From Tropicimonas sp. IMCC34043 (lineage in GTDB: Bacteria; Pseudomonadota; Alphaproteobacteria; Rhodobacterales; Rhodobacteraceae), in NCBI RefSeq assembly GCF_003390845.1, contig NZ_QMEK01000002.1:372001-436000 (forward strand): a DNA stretch of 64,000 nt, in the 5' to 3' direction. Position numbers and translations under genes: made by a program. This document shows, piece by piece, positions 7,356 through 16,256 of the stretch (its first letter is position 1; each line of letters starts with the position of its first letter). The notes under the pieces were generated by a model, which worked only from the letters and a program-made list of their open reading frames with translations, was not told the origin of the DNA and made no database searches.

Positions 7356-9551
7356 ATGAGCGATTTTTCGATGCGGGTCGGCGACGACGGCGTTGCGGTG
7401 ATCACCTGGGACACGGCCGACAGGTCGATGAACGTGATGAGCCTGCAGGGGTTCGCCGATCTCGAGGCGCTGATCGACCGGGTGATCGACGAGGATGCGA
7501 TCAAGGGCGCCGTGATCACCAGCGGCAAGCCCGACAGCTTTGCCGGCGGCATGGATCTGAACGTTCTTGCAGGGATGAAGGACGCGGTGGGCGAGGACCC
7601 TGCACAGGGTCTGTTCGATGGCGTGATGAAGATCCACGCCCTGCTGCGCAAGATCGAGCGCGCCGGGATGGACCCGAAGACCCTGAAGGGCGGCAAGCCG
7701 ATTGCCGCAGCCCTGCCCGGCACCGCCGTTGGCATCGGGCTCGAGATCCCGCTTGCCTGCCACCGGATCTTTGCCGCCGACGCGCCCAAGGCCAAAATCG
7801 GGCTGCCAGAGATCCTTGTCGGGATCTTTCCCGGCGCTGGTGGCACCACCCGGCTGGTGCGCAAGCTTGGTGCGATGGCCGCGGCCCCGCTGTTGCTGGA
7901 AGGCAAGCTGAACGCGCCGAAGGCCGCGAAGGCCATGGGTGTGATCGACGAGGTCGTGGCGCCCGAGGCGCTGGTCGATGCCGCAAGGGAATGGGTGCTG
8001 TCGGAGCCGAAGATCGTCAAGCCCTGGGACGAGAAGGGCTACCGGATGCCGGGCGGTGCGCCCTACAGCGCTTCGGGGTTCATGACCTTCGTCGGCGCCT
8101 CGGCGATGGTGAACGGCAAGACACAAGGCGTCTATCCGGCGGCCAGGGCGCTGCTGTCGGCGGTCTACGAAGGCGCGCTGGTCGATTTCGACACGGCCTT
8201 GAGGATCGAGGCGCGCTGGTTCACCAATGTGCTGCTGAACCCCTCGTCCTCGGCCATGATCCGGTCGCTGTTCGTCAACAAGGAAGCGCTCGAGAAGGGC
8301 GCGAACCGCCCCGCGGCGCCCGACCAGAGGGTGGCAAAGCTGGGGGTCATGGGCGCCGGCATGATGGGCGCGGGGATCGCGCTGGTTGCGGCGCAGGCCG
8401 GGATCGAGGTGGTGCTGCTGGACCAGAGCCAGGACGCCGCCGACCGCGGCAAGGCCCATGCGGCCGAGTACATGGACAAAGGGATCAAGCGCGGCAAGGC
8501 GACGGCCGAAAAGAAGGCAGAGCTGCTGGCGCGGATCACCGCGACCACCGATTATGCCGCTCTCACCGGCTGCGATCTGATTATCGAGGCGGTGTTCGAG
8601 GACCCGAAGATCAAGGCCGAAGTGACGGCGAAGGTCGAGGCGGTCGTGGGCGAGGATTGCATCTTTGCCACCAACACCTCGACGCTGCCGATCAGCGAGC
8701 TTGCCGAGGCGTCGAAACGCCCCGAGCAGTTCATCGGCATCCATTTCTTCAGCCCGGTGGAAAAGATGCTGCTGGTCGAGATCATCAAGGGCCGCAAGAC
8801 CGGGGACCGGGCGGTCGCCAAGGCGCTCGACTTCGTGCGCCAAATCCGCAAGACGCCCATCGTCGTCAACGACGCGCGGTTCTTCTATGCCAACCGCTGC
8901 ATCATTCCCTACATCAACGAGGGCATCCGCATGGTTGCCGAAGGCGTGGCGCCAGCGTTGATCGAGAATGCGGCGAAACTGGTCGGCATGCCGCTTGGCC
9001 CGCTGCAACTGGTCGACGAGACCTCGATCGACCTTGGCGTGAAGATCGCCAAGGCGACGAAGGCCGCGATGGGCGCGGATTATCCCGATGGCGCCGTGGA
9101 CGAGGTTCTGTTCGCCATGGCCGATGCGGGCCGGCTGGGGCGCAAGGCCCGGGCCGGGTTCTATGCCTATGACGAGGCGGGCAAGCGGCTGTCGCTGTGG
9201 GAGGGTCTGCGCGAGGCCTATCCGCTGTCGCCCGACCAGCCGGACCTGATCCTTGTACAGCACCGGCTGCTGTTCGCGCAGGTGCTGGAGGCGGTCCGCG
9301 CGCTGGAAGAAGGTGTTCTGACCGACATCCGCGAGGGCGATGTCGGGGCGATCCTCGGCTGGGGGTTTGCGCCCTGGTCGGGCGGGCCGTTCGGCTGGCT
9401 CGACATGCTCGGGACACCCTATGCAGCCGAACGCTGCGACCAGTTGGCCAAGGCCTATGGCGACCGCTTTGCCTGCCCGGGTCTGCTGCGCCAGATGGCG
9501 TCAAAGGGGCAGAGCTTCTATGGACGGTTCGGGCCGAAGGTCGCCGCCTGA
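7356..9551 (+). CDS. fadJ: Bifunctional enoyl-CoA hydratase / 3-hydroxyacyl-CoA dehydrogenase
   Basis: The 731-residue alpha subunit of a beta-oxidation multienzyme: it hydrates 2-enoyl-CoA and oxidises 3-hydroxyacyl-CoA with NAD+. The crotonase domain covers about residues 1-190 (GGMDLNVL oxyanion-hole loop; glutamates in GIGLEIPLACHR and IGLPEILVGIFPG). The Rossmann domain starts at GVMGAGMMGAG near residue 330, with catalytic His463 in GIHFFSPVEKM. Two C-terminal HCDH domains follow (about 505-600 and 625-720). ATG 7356 has GAGGAGG 9 nt upstream. With the thiolase at 4584 it completes the cycle. The gene directly abuts the convergent zinc-ribbon gene, with no intervening base. Confidence 0.93.
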   Translation: MSDFSMRVGDDGVAVITWDTADRSMNVMSLQGFADLEALIDRVIDEDAIKGAVITSGKPDSFAGGMDLNVLAGMKDAVGEDPAQGLFDGVMKIHALLRKIERAGMDPKTLKGGKPIAAALPGTAVGIGLEIPLACHRIFAADAPKAKIGLPEILVGIFPGAGGTTRLVRKLGAMAAAPLLLEGKLNAPKAAKAMGVIDEVVAPEALVDAAREWVLSEPKIVKPWDEKGYRMPGGAPYSASGFMTFVGASAMVNGKTQGVYPAARALLSAVYEGALVDFDTALRIEARWFTNVLLNPSSSAMIRSLFVNKEALEKGANRPAAPDQRVAKLGVMGAGMMGAGIALVAAQAGIEVVLLDQSQDAADRGKAHAAEYMDKGIKRGKATAEKKAELLARITATTDYAALTGCDLIIEAVFEDPKIKAEVTAKVEAVVGEDCIFATNTSTLPISELAEASKRPEQFIGIHFFSPVEKMLLVEIIKGRKTGDRAVAKALDFVRQIRKTPIVVNDARFFYANRCIIPYINEGIRMVAEGVAPALIENAAKLVGMPLGPLQLVDETSIDLGVKIAKATKAAMGADYPDGAVDEVLFAMADAGRLGRKARAGFYAYDEAGKRLSLWEGLREAYPLSPDQPDLILVQHRLLFAQVLEAVRALEEGVLTDIREGDVGAILGWGFAPWSGGPFGWLDMLGTPYAAERCDQLAKAYGDRFACPGLLRQMASKGQSFYGRFGPKVAA

Positions 9552-10874
9552 TCACTCCAGCCGGGTGGCGATTTCAAGCAGCATCTGGGTGGTCAGCCGC
9601 GAGCGGTCGGCAAAGCCGATCAGCGCGCCGTTGTCATCCAGCACCGGAAGCTGGTCGACGCCCAGTTGCAGCATCCGGTCGAGCGCCTGGAAATTGGTCC
9701 AGTCGGTCGCGGCGCTTTCCGTGATCGTTCGGTAACCGGGTATGCGCGAAAGGCCGTCGAGGTCGCCTGCGCCGATCATGTCGGTGAAGCGGACCCATTC
9801 TGGCATCTCCTGGTCGTCGGGGATGGCAAAGGGATCGTTGCCAAGCCGGGCTGCGATCTCGTCATTTTCGGGTGGGTTCAGCGCGGCGGCAAGCTGGCGT
9901 GCAGGCCAGTATCCCAGCGCCTGAACGCCATCGGGGGCCAGCAAGACGACCCATTCGAACTGCGGCACGGCGTCGAGCGTGTCGAGGTATTTCCACGCGA
10001 CCGGCGCCCAGTAGTCGTGCGAACCGAGCGTGAAGGTCAGCGCGTTGATCCGCGCCTCGGCCAGGTCCGACAGTTGATCGAGCCCGCCCTTGTCGCTGCC
10101 GGAAATGGTCTGGAAATCGATCACCGAGGCATCGTTGGCAAGATCGAGATTGCGGGCATTGGCGAAGTTCGATTCGATCTGATTCACGCCGGCAAGCGCG
10201 GCAGTGGTCGAAGCCTGAAGCGCGCGCGCCGTCTCGACGGCGTCGGCGGCGGCGGACTTGACGGCATCGATCTGTGCTGTGGCAGCGTCAAGCTCGCGCC
10301 GCGCCGCGGCAGAGCGCGTGTCGATTTCGGCCTGGATGCCCTCCAGCCGGCGGTCGACCTCGTGGCGCACAGAGGCCGATACCGATTCGGCGATCGCGCG
10401 TTCGATCAGGCCCTGCGCCTCGGGCGAAGCAAGACGTTCGGCGATTGCCTCGCCAACGCGCTGGCGGACGGTCTCGTCGGCCTGGGCGATGGCCTTGAGC
10501 GAGGCCGCAGTTGCGGCATTCTGGACCTGCTTGCTGGCGTCCTGCTCGATCCGCGCCGTGGTCTGAGAGATGTTTTCCTTGGTGATGCCGGTGAAATAGA
10601 TCGCAAAGCCCCCCGCGACCGCGGCAATCACCCCGGCGAAAATCTGCATCCGTCCAAGCAGCTTTTCGATATGGGCGCGGTGCTTGTCGAGGTCGGCGGC
10701 GAGCGTCTGTTGCTGGCGCTCGAGCCCGCGTTCCACCTCGCCGCGCAGATCGCGGCTGAATGCCGCAAATGCGTCGGATTGCTTGTCGGGGTCGAGCCAG
10801 GATCCGCAGTGCGGGCACCTGAGCGCATCGTCCGCAAGGTCGGTCTGTCGGCAGAAGGGACATTGCAGCGCCAT
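9552..10874 (-). CDS. Zinc-ribbon, membrane-anchored coiled-coil protein with CBS-like C-terminus
   Basis: A 440-residue protein of unrecognised family. Seen in order: a four-cysteine zinc ribbon (Cys5, Cys8, Cys20, Cys23 in CPFC and CPHC), a charged helical linker, one membrane helix at about residues 76-95, a long Ala/Gln/Arg-rich coiled coil at about 100-260, and an alpha/beta region to the end. The last 60 residues (LGVDQLPVLDDNGALIGFADR) resemble the second half of a CBS domain. The start at 10874 is set by GGGAGG 7 nt upstream. Topology would put the zinc ribbon and the rest on opposite sides of the membrane. A structural or sensing role is possible, but no function can be assigned. Confidence 0.7.
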   Translation of the reverse strand: MALQCPFCRQTDLADDALRCPHCGSWLDPDKQSDAFAAFSRDLRGEVERGLERQQQTLAADLDKHRAHIEKLLGRMQIFAGVIAAVAGGFAIYFTGITKENISQTTARIEQDASKQVQNAATAASLKAIAQADETVRQRVGEAIAERLASPEAQGLIERAIAESVSASVRHEVDRRLEGIQAEIDTRSAAARRELDAATAQIDAVKSAAADAVETARALQASTTAALAGVNQIESNFANARNLDLANDASVIDFQTISGSDKGGLDQLSDLAEARINALTFTLGSHDYWAPVAWKYLDTLDAVPQFEWVVLLAPDGVQALGYWPARQLAAALNPPENDEIAARLGNDPFAIPDDQEMPEWVRFTDMIGAGDLDGLSRIPGYRTITESAATDWTNFQALDRMLQLGVDQLPVLDDNGALIGFADRSRLTTQMLLEIATRLE

Positions 10875-10966
10875 CGGACGCCTCCCGTCGGGCTCTGATA
10901 GGTCAAAGGTTACCACGATGCAGGGTGTCCGTCATGGCTCTGGACAGGGCCACTTCAAAGCACGGT

Positions 10967-10992
10967 GAAAATCGCTGCGGCGCAGCATTTTC
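10967..10992. promoter_or_regulatory. Inverted repeat in a divergent promoter region
   Basis: GAAAAT-C-GCTGC-GGC-GCAGC-ATTTTC: two paired arms (6 and 5 bp) with one bulged C. It lies between the divergent zinc-ribbon gene (start 10874) and the alpha/beta hydrolase, followed about 20 bp later by a TATACT box (11018) that could be a -10 element. It may be an operator or a 5'-leader hairpin. Confidence 0.35.
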
Positions 10993-11041
10993 TGGCGGCG
11001 CCGGCTGCCGCATCGGATATACTCATGGCGATGCGGAACCA

Positions 11042-11995
11042 ATGCGAGTCACTGGCATGAACCACGCGGTGCAAGAGATCGACCATCAGGGATGGGCGAT
11101 GGGGTGCTTTGAGCCCGAGGCGGGTCCGGAACGGCCGTTCGACGTGCTGTTCCTGCACGGGATGGCGGCAGGAAGCTGGGTCTGGACGCCCGAGTGGCTG
11201 GACCGGTTTGGCCAGCAGGGCTATCGCGGCTGGACCATGACGCTGCCCGGGCGCGAAGCCGGGGGCACAATCGGATCGGATCCCGACGCGTTCGAACGTG
11301 CGATGGCAAAGGCCCTCCAGACCGGCGATCTTGGCGTGGCGGCCGATGCGCTGGCTGCGATCCTGCCGGGTGCGCCGCTGTTCGACGGGCCCGATCTGGA
11401 CGACTACACCGACGCACTGGCCGAGGCGCTGGCCGCTGTCGGCCGGCCGACGGTGGTGGTCAGCCATTCGCTCGGTGGCGCGGTCGCCCAGAACCTGCTG
11501 CGCCGTGGCATGCGGCCCGCTGGTACGGTGCTCGTCTGTTCGGCCCCGCCCTATGGACTGTGGCGCGCCTCGATGGAGATGGCATTGACCAACCTGCCGC
11601 TGTGGAAAGCGATGTTCGACTTTTCGCTGTTCGGGGTCGCGGCGGCGGACCTGTCGGTGCTGCGCGCCAACCTGTTCCCGAATGGCATCGAGGATCGGCT
11701 GTTCGGCAAGTTGATGTCGCGCTTCACCGATGAATCGCTGGCTGCGACCAGCCGCACGCCGGGATTTCCGCCTTTTGCACCGTTGCCCGGACCGCGAAGC
11801 GACATGCTGGTGATCGGCGCCTCGCAGGACCGTTTCGTGCCGCCGCTCGATGTGCATCTGACCGGATACTACTATGGTACCCGCCCGCAGATCATCGAGG
11901 GGGCCGGGCACATGCCGATGTTCGAGCCGGACTTTGCGGCCCAGACCGCAGGGACGATCCTCGACTGGCTCGGCCGGTACGGCGCGCGGGTCTGA
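11042..11995 (+). CDS. Alpha/beta-fold hydrolase
   Basis: A hydrolase of about 317 residues. Visible: oxyanion-hole motif FLHGMAAGSWVW (about residues 36-47), nucleophile elbow SHSLGGA (about 141-147), acidic residue in IGASQDRF and catalytic His in GAGHMPMFE near the end, in the order of the Ser-Asp-His triad. A cap domain lies between. Substrate is unknown. Neither ATG 11042 nor ATG 11057 has a good ribosome-binding site, so the start is uncertain by five codons. It converges on trhO with a 43-bp gap. Confidence 0.82.
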   Translation: MRVTGMNHAVQEIDHQGWAMGCFEPEAGPERPFDVLFLHGMAAGSWVWTPEWLDRFGQQGYRGWTMTLPGREAGGTIGSDPDAFERAMAKALQTGDLGVAADALAAILPGAPLFDGPDLDDYTDALAEALAAVGRPTVVVSHSLGGAVAQNLLRRGMRPAGTVLVCSAPPYGLWRASMEMALTNLPLWKAMFDFSLFGVAAADLSVLRANLFPNGIEDRLFGKLMSRFTDESLAATSRTPGFPPFAPLPGPRSDMLVIGASQDRFVPPLDVHLTGYYYGTRPQIIEGAGHMPMFEPDFAAQTAGTILDWLGRYGARV

Positions 11996-12038
11996 CCGCG
12001 GCTTGCACGCCTATTGCGGGGCCGGACAGGCCCTGTCG

Positions 12039-12947
12039 TCAGTGTTCGGCGCCCAGATGCCGTTCGCCCCGTTCCGCGGCCAGCCGCACCTGCCGCTGCC
12101 GTTCGCGGAATCGCTCGCGGTCGGCTTCGCTGAATTCCTCGACGCACTGCGGGCAGGAAACGCCATGCTCAAAGCCCGGCGCCGCCATGTCCTCGGGCGA
12201 GACTGGCCTGCGGCAGGCGTGGCACATGCCATGCCGCCCCGGGGCCAGCCCGTGGGTCAGCGCCACGCGCTGGTCAAAGACGAAGCAGTCGCCCTGCCAG
12301 AGGCTTTCCTCGGCCGGGATCTTTTCGAGGTATTTCAGGATCCCGCCCTTCAGGTTAAACACCTCGGCCTCGCCCAGCCCCATCAGGTAGTTCGTCGACT
12401 TCTCGCAGCGGATGCCGCCGGTGCAGAACATGGCAATGCGCTTGTTGTGGAATCGCTCGCGATTGGCCTGCCACCAGCCCGGAAAGTCGCGGAAGCTGTC
12501 GATGCCGGGATCGACCGCGCCCTCGAAGGTGCCGATCGCGACTTCATACGCGTTGCGGGTGTCGATCACGGCCACATCGGGCGCGGCGATCAGTGCATTC
12601 CAGTCTGCAGGCTCGACATAGCGGCCGACAGCCGCGGTCGGATCGACCTGCGGCTCGCCCATCGTGACGATCTCGCGCTTGAGCCGCACCTTCATCCGGC
12701 CGAAGGGCATCGCCTCGGCCGTGCTTTCCTTCCAGTCGATCCCGGCACAGCCCGGCAGGCTGCGAATATGGGCCAGCGCCGCGTCGATCCCTGCCCGCGT
12801 CCCCGCGATGGTGCCGTTGATCCCCTCAGGCGCAAGCAGCAGCGTGCCGGTCACGCCCTGCTGACAGCAAAGCGCGGCCAGCGGCGCCTTCAAGGCGGCG
12901 GGATCGGGAAACCGGGTGAAGTGATAGAGGGCTGCAACGATGAACAT
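12039..12947 (-). CDS. trhO: tRNA uridine(34) hydroxylase TrhO (rhodanese domain)
   Basis: A protein of 302 residues of the YceA/TrhO family, which hydroxylates U34 in tRNA during formation of 5-oxyacetyl or 5-methoxyuridine. It has an N-terminal acylphosphatase-like domain (1-95), a rhodanese domain (about 105-215) with active-site Cys175 in [11 protein letters not shown], and a C-terminal segment with two CxxC pairs (CHAC and CPQC) that probably bind zinc. The start is the ATG at 12947; its promoter is shared with the divergent pncA over 94 bp. No partner genes are adjacent. Confidence 0.9.
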   Translation of the reverse strand: MFIVAALYHFTRFPDPAALKAPLAALCCQQGVTGTLLLAPEGINGTIAGTRAGIDAALAHIRSLPGCAGIDWKESTAEAMPFGRMKVRLKREIVTMGEPQVDPTAAVGRYVEPADWNALIAAPDVAVIDTRNAYEVAIGTFEGAVDPGIDSFRDFPGWWQANRERFHNKRIAMFCTGGIRCEKSTNYLMGLGEAEVFNLKGGILKYLEKIPAEESLWQGDCFVFDQRVALTHGLAPGRHGMCHACRRPVSPEDMAAPGFEHGVSCPQCVEEFSEADRERFRERQRQVRLAAERGERHLGAEH

Positions 12948-13041
12948 GACAGCGTGCCTAGCCTGCCGCAGGGGCGCTCGACAAGGCTCCATTGACCTCG
13001 CGATGCACTCGCCGTAGCCCTTGTGACAGGAGGTGCCCGCG

Positions 13042-13644
13042 ATGTCCGAAGCCCTGATCGTGATCGACGTCCAGAACGATTTCTGCCCCGGCGGCGCGCT
13101 TGCCGTGCCGGACGGCGACGCCGTGGTGCCAAAGATCAACGCGATGCTGGCGGATTATCCGATCCGCGTCTTCACCCAGGATTGGCACCCCGCCGGTCAT
13201 CTTTCCTTTGCCAGCGAGCACCCCGGGTTTCATCCCTATAGCGTCACCGAGATGCCCTATGGCAGTCAGGTGCTGTGGCCCGACCATTGCGTGCAGGGCA
13301 CGCCGGGGGCCGAGTTTCACCCCGAGCTGCGGGTCGACAGTGCCAACCTGATCATCCGAAAGGGTTTCCGGCGCGAGATCGACAGCTATTCGGCGTTTTT
13401 CGAGAACGACAAGACCACCCCAACGGGGCTCGAGGGTTACCTGCGCGGCCACAAGATCGAACGCCTGAGGCTGGTGGGGCTCGCGACCGATTTCTGCGTG
13501 CTCTACACAGCGCTCGATGCGGCGCGGCTTGGCTTCGATGTCACCGTTGCCATGGACGCCTGCCGGGCGATCGACCTTCAGGGATCGCTCGAGGATGCCG
13601 AAGAATCGATGATCGAGGCCGGGGTGATCCTTGCAGCGCATTGA
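13042..13644 (+). CDS. pncA: Nicotinamidase
   Basis: A cytosolic 200-residue enzyme that deamidates nicotinamide to nicotinate in NAD salvage. The catalytic triad is Asp9 (IDVQNDF), Lys107 (RKGF) and Cys152 ([11 protein letters not shown]); Asp47, His49 and His53 (TQDWHPAGH) form the metal site. ATG 13042 is chosen over GTG 13033 because GGAGGTG lies 6 nt upstream of it. The next step, nicotinate phosphoribosyltransferase, is encoded at 16257, with a histidine kinase between; all three are on one strand. Confidence 0.95.
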   Translation: MSEALIVIDVQNDFCPGGALAVPDGDAVVPKINAMLADYPIRVFTQDWHPAGHLSFASEHPGFHPYSVTEMPYGSQVLWPDHCVQGTPGAEFHPELRVDSANLIIRKGFRREIDSYSAFFENDKTTPTGLEGYLRGHKIERLRLVGLATDFCVLYTALDAARLGFDVTVAMDACRAIDLQGSLEDAEESMIEAGVILAAH

Positions 13645-13731
13645 GTTTGGCGGGGCTTAACCCATCCGGAGGTTTTTTCTGCTCTTCTGGGCGTTACCGG
13701 CCGTTCCGGTGCCACCAGGAGGCGATGAGGG

Positions 13732-16188
13732 ATGGACCCAGACAACCACAGCGCCGCAGAACAGCTCGATGACCTGCGGCGGGCGATGACGCCCGAGGGA
13801 CGATTTCGCCGCTATTGCCGAGACTGGCGGGGGCAGCTCTGGCTGCGGCTGTTACCGGTGCTGGGCGCGCTTGTCGCACTGACCGGGCTTGCTGAGCCGC
13901 GGACGCTTGTGCTGGCCGGGGCTGCCGTTCTTGGCGGCGAGGCGCTTGATGCGCTGTTCCTGCAACGGCTTGGCAGCCGGCATATATTCGGCGCAGCACT
14001 TCCATCGGCCATTGCCGTCACGACGGTGACCGCAACGCTGCAGGCCGGCACGCAGGCCTATGTGGCGGCGGTGATCTTCTCGATTGGCGGACCCGGGGCG
14101 GCAGTTCTGGCCGGGGCGCTGTGTCTGGCGCTGTTGATCGGGGCTGCGGCGCAGATCGGGCTGAACCGGCCGGCGGCGCTGGCACGGATCGCCGTGGCGG
14201 GCCTGGCACTGGGTCTGCTGCTGGCCGAACTTGCGCTGGCGGCACCGGCGGGTAGCCGGGGCGCGGTCTATGCCGTGCTGGCGGCGGGCTGGCTGGGGCT
14301 GGCGGTCGGTGCGCTGATCAATCGGCGGGCACGGGCCGTGGCGCAGGCCGAGGCGGCCGGGATTGCGCGGATCGAGGCGGAGGCACAGGCGCAAGGGGCG
14401 GCCGAGACGCTCGGCCTGGCGAAAGCGGCGGTAGAGCGGTTGACCGAGGTCGCCGATAGCGTTGGCGACGTGGTTTTAACAAGCGATGCGCGCGGGGTCA
14501 TCACCTGGGTCAACCGCGCTTTCGTGCGGGTGACAGGGTATGACGCCGCCGAGGCGGTCGGGCAGGCGCCGGCCTTCCTCTGCGGACCCGAGACCGTCGC
14601 GGAAGATCTGCGCGAGATCGAAAGATGTCTCGCCGAATGCCGCCCCTGCGAACTGCGCATCGCCTTCCATCAGAAATCGGGGCGGGCAATCTGGCTCGAT
14701 CTCGAGGTGACGCCTTTTGTCGACGGCGGCGGCCGGATGCACCACATGATCGCCGTCGGTCGGGACGTGACAGAGCTTTGCCGGCAGACGCGCGATCTGG
14801 CGGCAGCACGCCGCTCGGCGGACGATGCCGGCTTGATGCGCGATCTTCTGGCCAACTCGATCGGCCACGACCTTCGGTCACCGCTGAACGGGATGATCGG
14901 CGCGGCGGAACTGCTGCAGGACCATCCGCCGGGGCTCGATCCGTCGGCGCTGAGCGCCATGATCGACAGCAGCGCAACATCCCTCGCCGACCGGGTCGAC
15001 AACCTGATCGATCTGGCGCTGCTCGCCACGGGTCGTTTCGCCCTTGGCGAGGCGCCGTTCTGCCTGCGCGACTGCCTGACGGCGGCAGTGGCCGGCGTTC
15101 GGCCTGCGGCCGAGGCCAAAGGGCTTGAACTGCAATTTTTGCTGCCCGCGAGCTTGCCGGCGCTGGTCACGGGCGACGCCCGGCGGCTGCGCCAGGTCGT
15201 GCGGATCCTTCTGGCCAACGCGGTCGACTTCACCGGGACCGGGCGGATCCGGATCGAGGCTGCGGTCCGGCTTGAGGATGCGCTGTGCCACCTGGAACTT
15301 GCGGTGCGCGACACCGGCATCGGGATCGAGGCGGCGCGCATTGCCGGGCTGTTCGATCTGCGCACCGGTGTCGCGATGACAGGCGGCGCGGGCCGCGACG
15401 ACACAGGCGCCGCCGGGCCGGGAGCGAGCCTGCCGCTCGCCCATCTGCTGCTGCGCGAGATGGGGGGCGGGATCGATGCGTCCTCGCTGCCTGGCCGCGG
15501 CTCCGTATTCCGGGTCGTGCTGGCGCTGCCCGTCGCGGAACGCGGGTCCGTCGATGGGTCAGAACCGCCGTTGGGCCCTCCGGATCCCGCGAAGCTTCTG
15601 GATCGCCGGATATTGATCGCTACCGGCAACCGCGCCGAACTCGTGGTGCTCGATGCCATTCTGACCGCCGCCGGGGCCCGCACGATCCTCGCCACCAACG
15701 GGCGCGAGGCGGTGGGCTATTTTCAACTCCATATGCCGGATCTGGTGCTGATGGATGTGGATATGCCGCTCTGCGACGGAACTGCCGCGGTGCGCGAGAT
15801 TCGCGCGATCGAGGCCGACAGGCTTGCCGGCAATGGCGCCGAGGGAGCGCACGATGGGGGGTATGACGATATGCGTGACGGGCGGCACGAACCGCAGCCG
15901 CCGTCCGAGGTTCCGTCCGAGCCGGCCACAGACGATGCTGTCCCGGTACTGGCGCTGACCGCCGTCGCGGACCCCGCCGAGCGAACGCGGCTGCTCGACG
16001 CGGGGATGAGCGATGTTCTGGTCCAGCCGCTTCGCCGGGCAGAGCTGCTTGCCGCGGTCGCCCTGCGGCTCGGGAGCAGCCGGCAGCCCGCGCCGCCCTG
16101 GGGCGATACGCTTTCCACGGCCGGTCCTGCGCGCATCCTGCAGCGGCCGGTGGCAGTGGCGGGCACGCAACTTGGCGTTGTCGGCTGA
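13732..16188 (+). CDS. Membrane hybrid sensor histidine kinase (PAS, HisKA, HATPase, REC)
   Basis: An 818-residue sensor kinase. Residues 30-195 hold about six hydrophobic helices with little periplasmic sequence, then a PAS domain (about 228-350), a dimerisation helix with phospho-accepting His379 in GHDLRSPLNG, a HATPase domain (ANAVDFTG N-box-like, DTGIGIE) and a receiver whose acceptor is Asp675 in LMDVDMP. The receiver has an unusual Gly/Asp/Pro-rich insertion of about 35 residues before VPVLALTA. AGGAGG lies 9 nt before ATG 13732. It lies between pncA (87 bp) and pncB (68 bp); sensing of NAD precursors or membrane state is conceivable but unsupported. No phosphotransfer or output protein is nearby. 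Confidence 0.88.
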   Translation: MDPDNHSAAEQLDDLRRAMTPEGRFRRYCRDWRGQLWLRLLPVLGALVALTGLAEPRTLVLAGAAVLGGEALDALFLQRLGSRHIFGAALPSAIAVTTVTATLQAGTQAYVAAVIFSIGGPGAAVLAGALCLALLIGAAAQIGLNRPAALARIAVAGLALGLLLAELALAAPAGSRGAVYAVLAAGWLGLAVGALINRRARAVAQAEAAGIARIEAEAQAQGAAETLGLAKAAVERLTEVADSVGDVVLTSDARGVITWVNRAFVRVTGYDAAEAVGQAPAFLCGPETVAEDLREIERCLAECRPCELRIAFHQKSGRAIWLDLEVTPFVDGGGRMHHMIAVGRDVTELCRQTRDLAAARRSADDAGLMRDLLANSIGHDLRSPLNGMIGAAELLQDHPPGLDPSALSAMIDSSATSLADRVDNLIDLALLATGRFALGEAPFCLRDCLTAAVAGVRPAAEAKGLELQFLLPASLPALVTGDARRLRQVVRILLANAVDFTGTGRIRIEAAVRLEDALCHLELAVRDTGIGIEAARIAGLFDLRTGVAMTGGAGRDDTGAAGPGASLPLAHLLLREMGGGIDASSLPGRGSVFRVVLALPVAERGSVDGSEPPLGPPDPAKLLDRRILIATGNRAELVVLDAILTAAGARTILATNGREAVGYFQLHMPDLVLMDVDMPLCDGTAAVREIRAIEADRLAGNGAEGAHDGGYDDMRDGRHEPQPPSEVPSEPATDDAVPVLALTAVADPAERTRLLDAGMSDVLVQPLRRAELLAAVALRLGSSRQPAPPWGDTLSTAGPARILQRPVAVAGTQLGVVG

Positions 16189-16256
16189 AACCGTCCTTTA
16201 CTTTCGCGCACCCGGCCCGATAGCCTTGATCTCGCTGCATAAGGGGGGGCTGGTCG

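Noticed and set aside
5814-9263. Very long reverse-strand open frame over the bicupin and fadJ genes
   Set aside because: It is antisense to clear genes on the forward strand with strong motifs; the translation is Arg/Ala/Gly-rich without any family pattern. High GC makes such frames common.
13650-13725. Terminator between pncA and the kinase gene
   Set aside because: A T-run (TTTTTT near 13673) is present, but the preceding sequence forms only a weak 4-bp stem.
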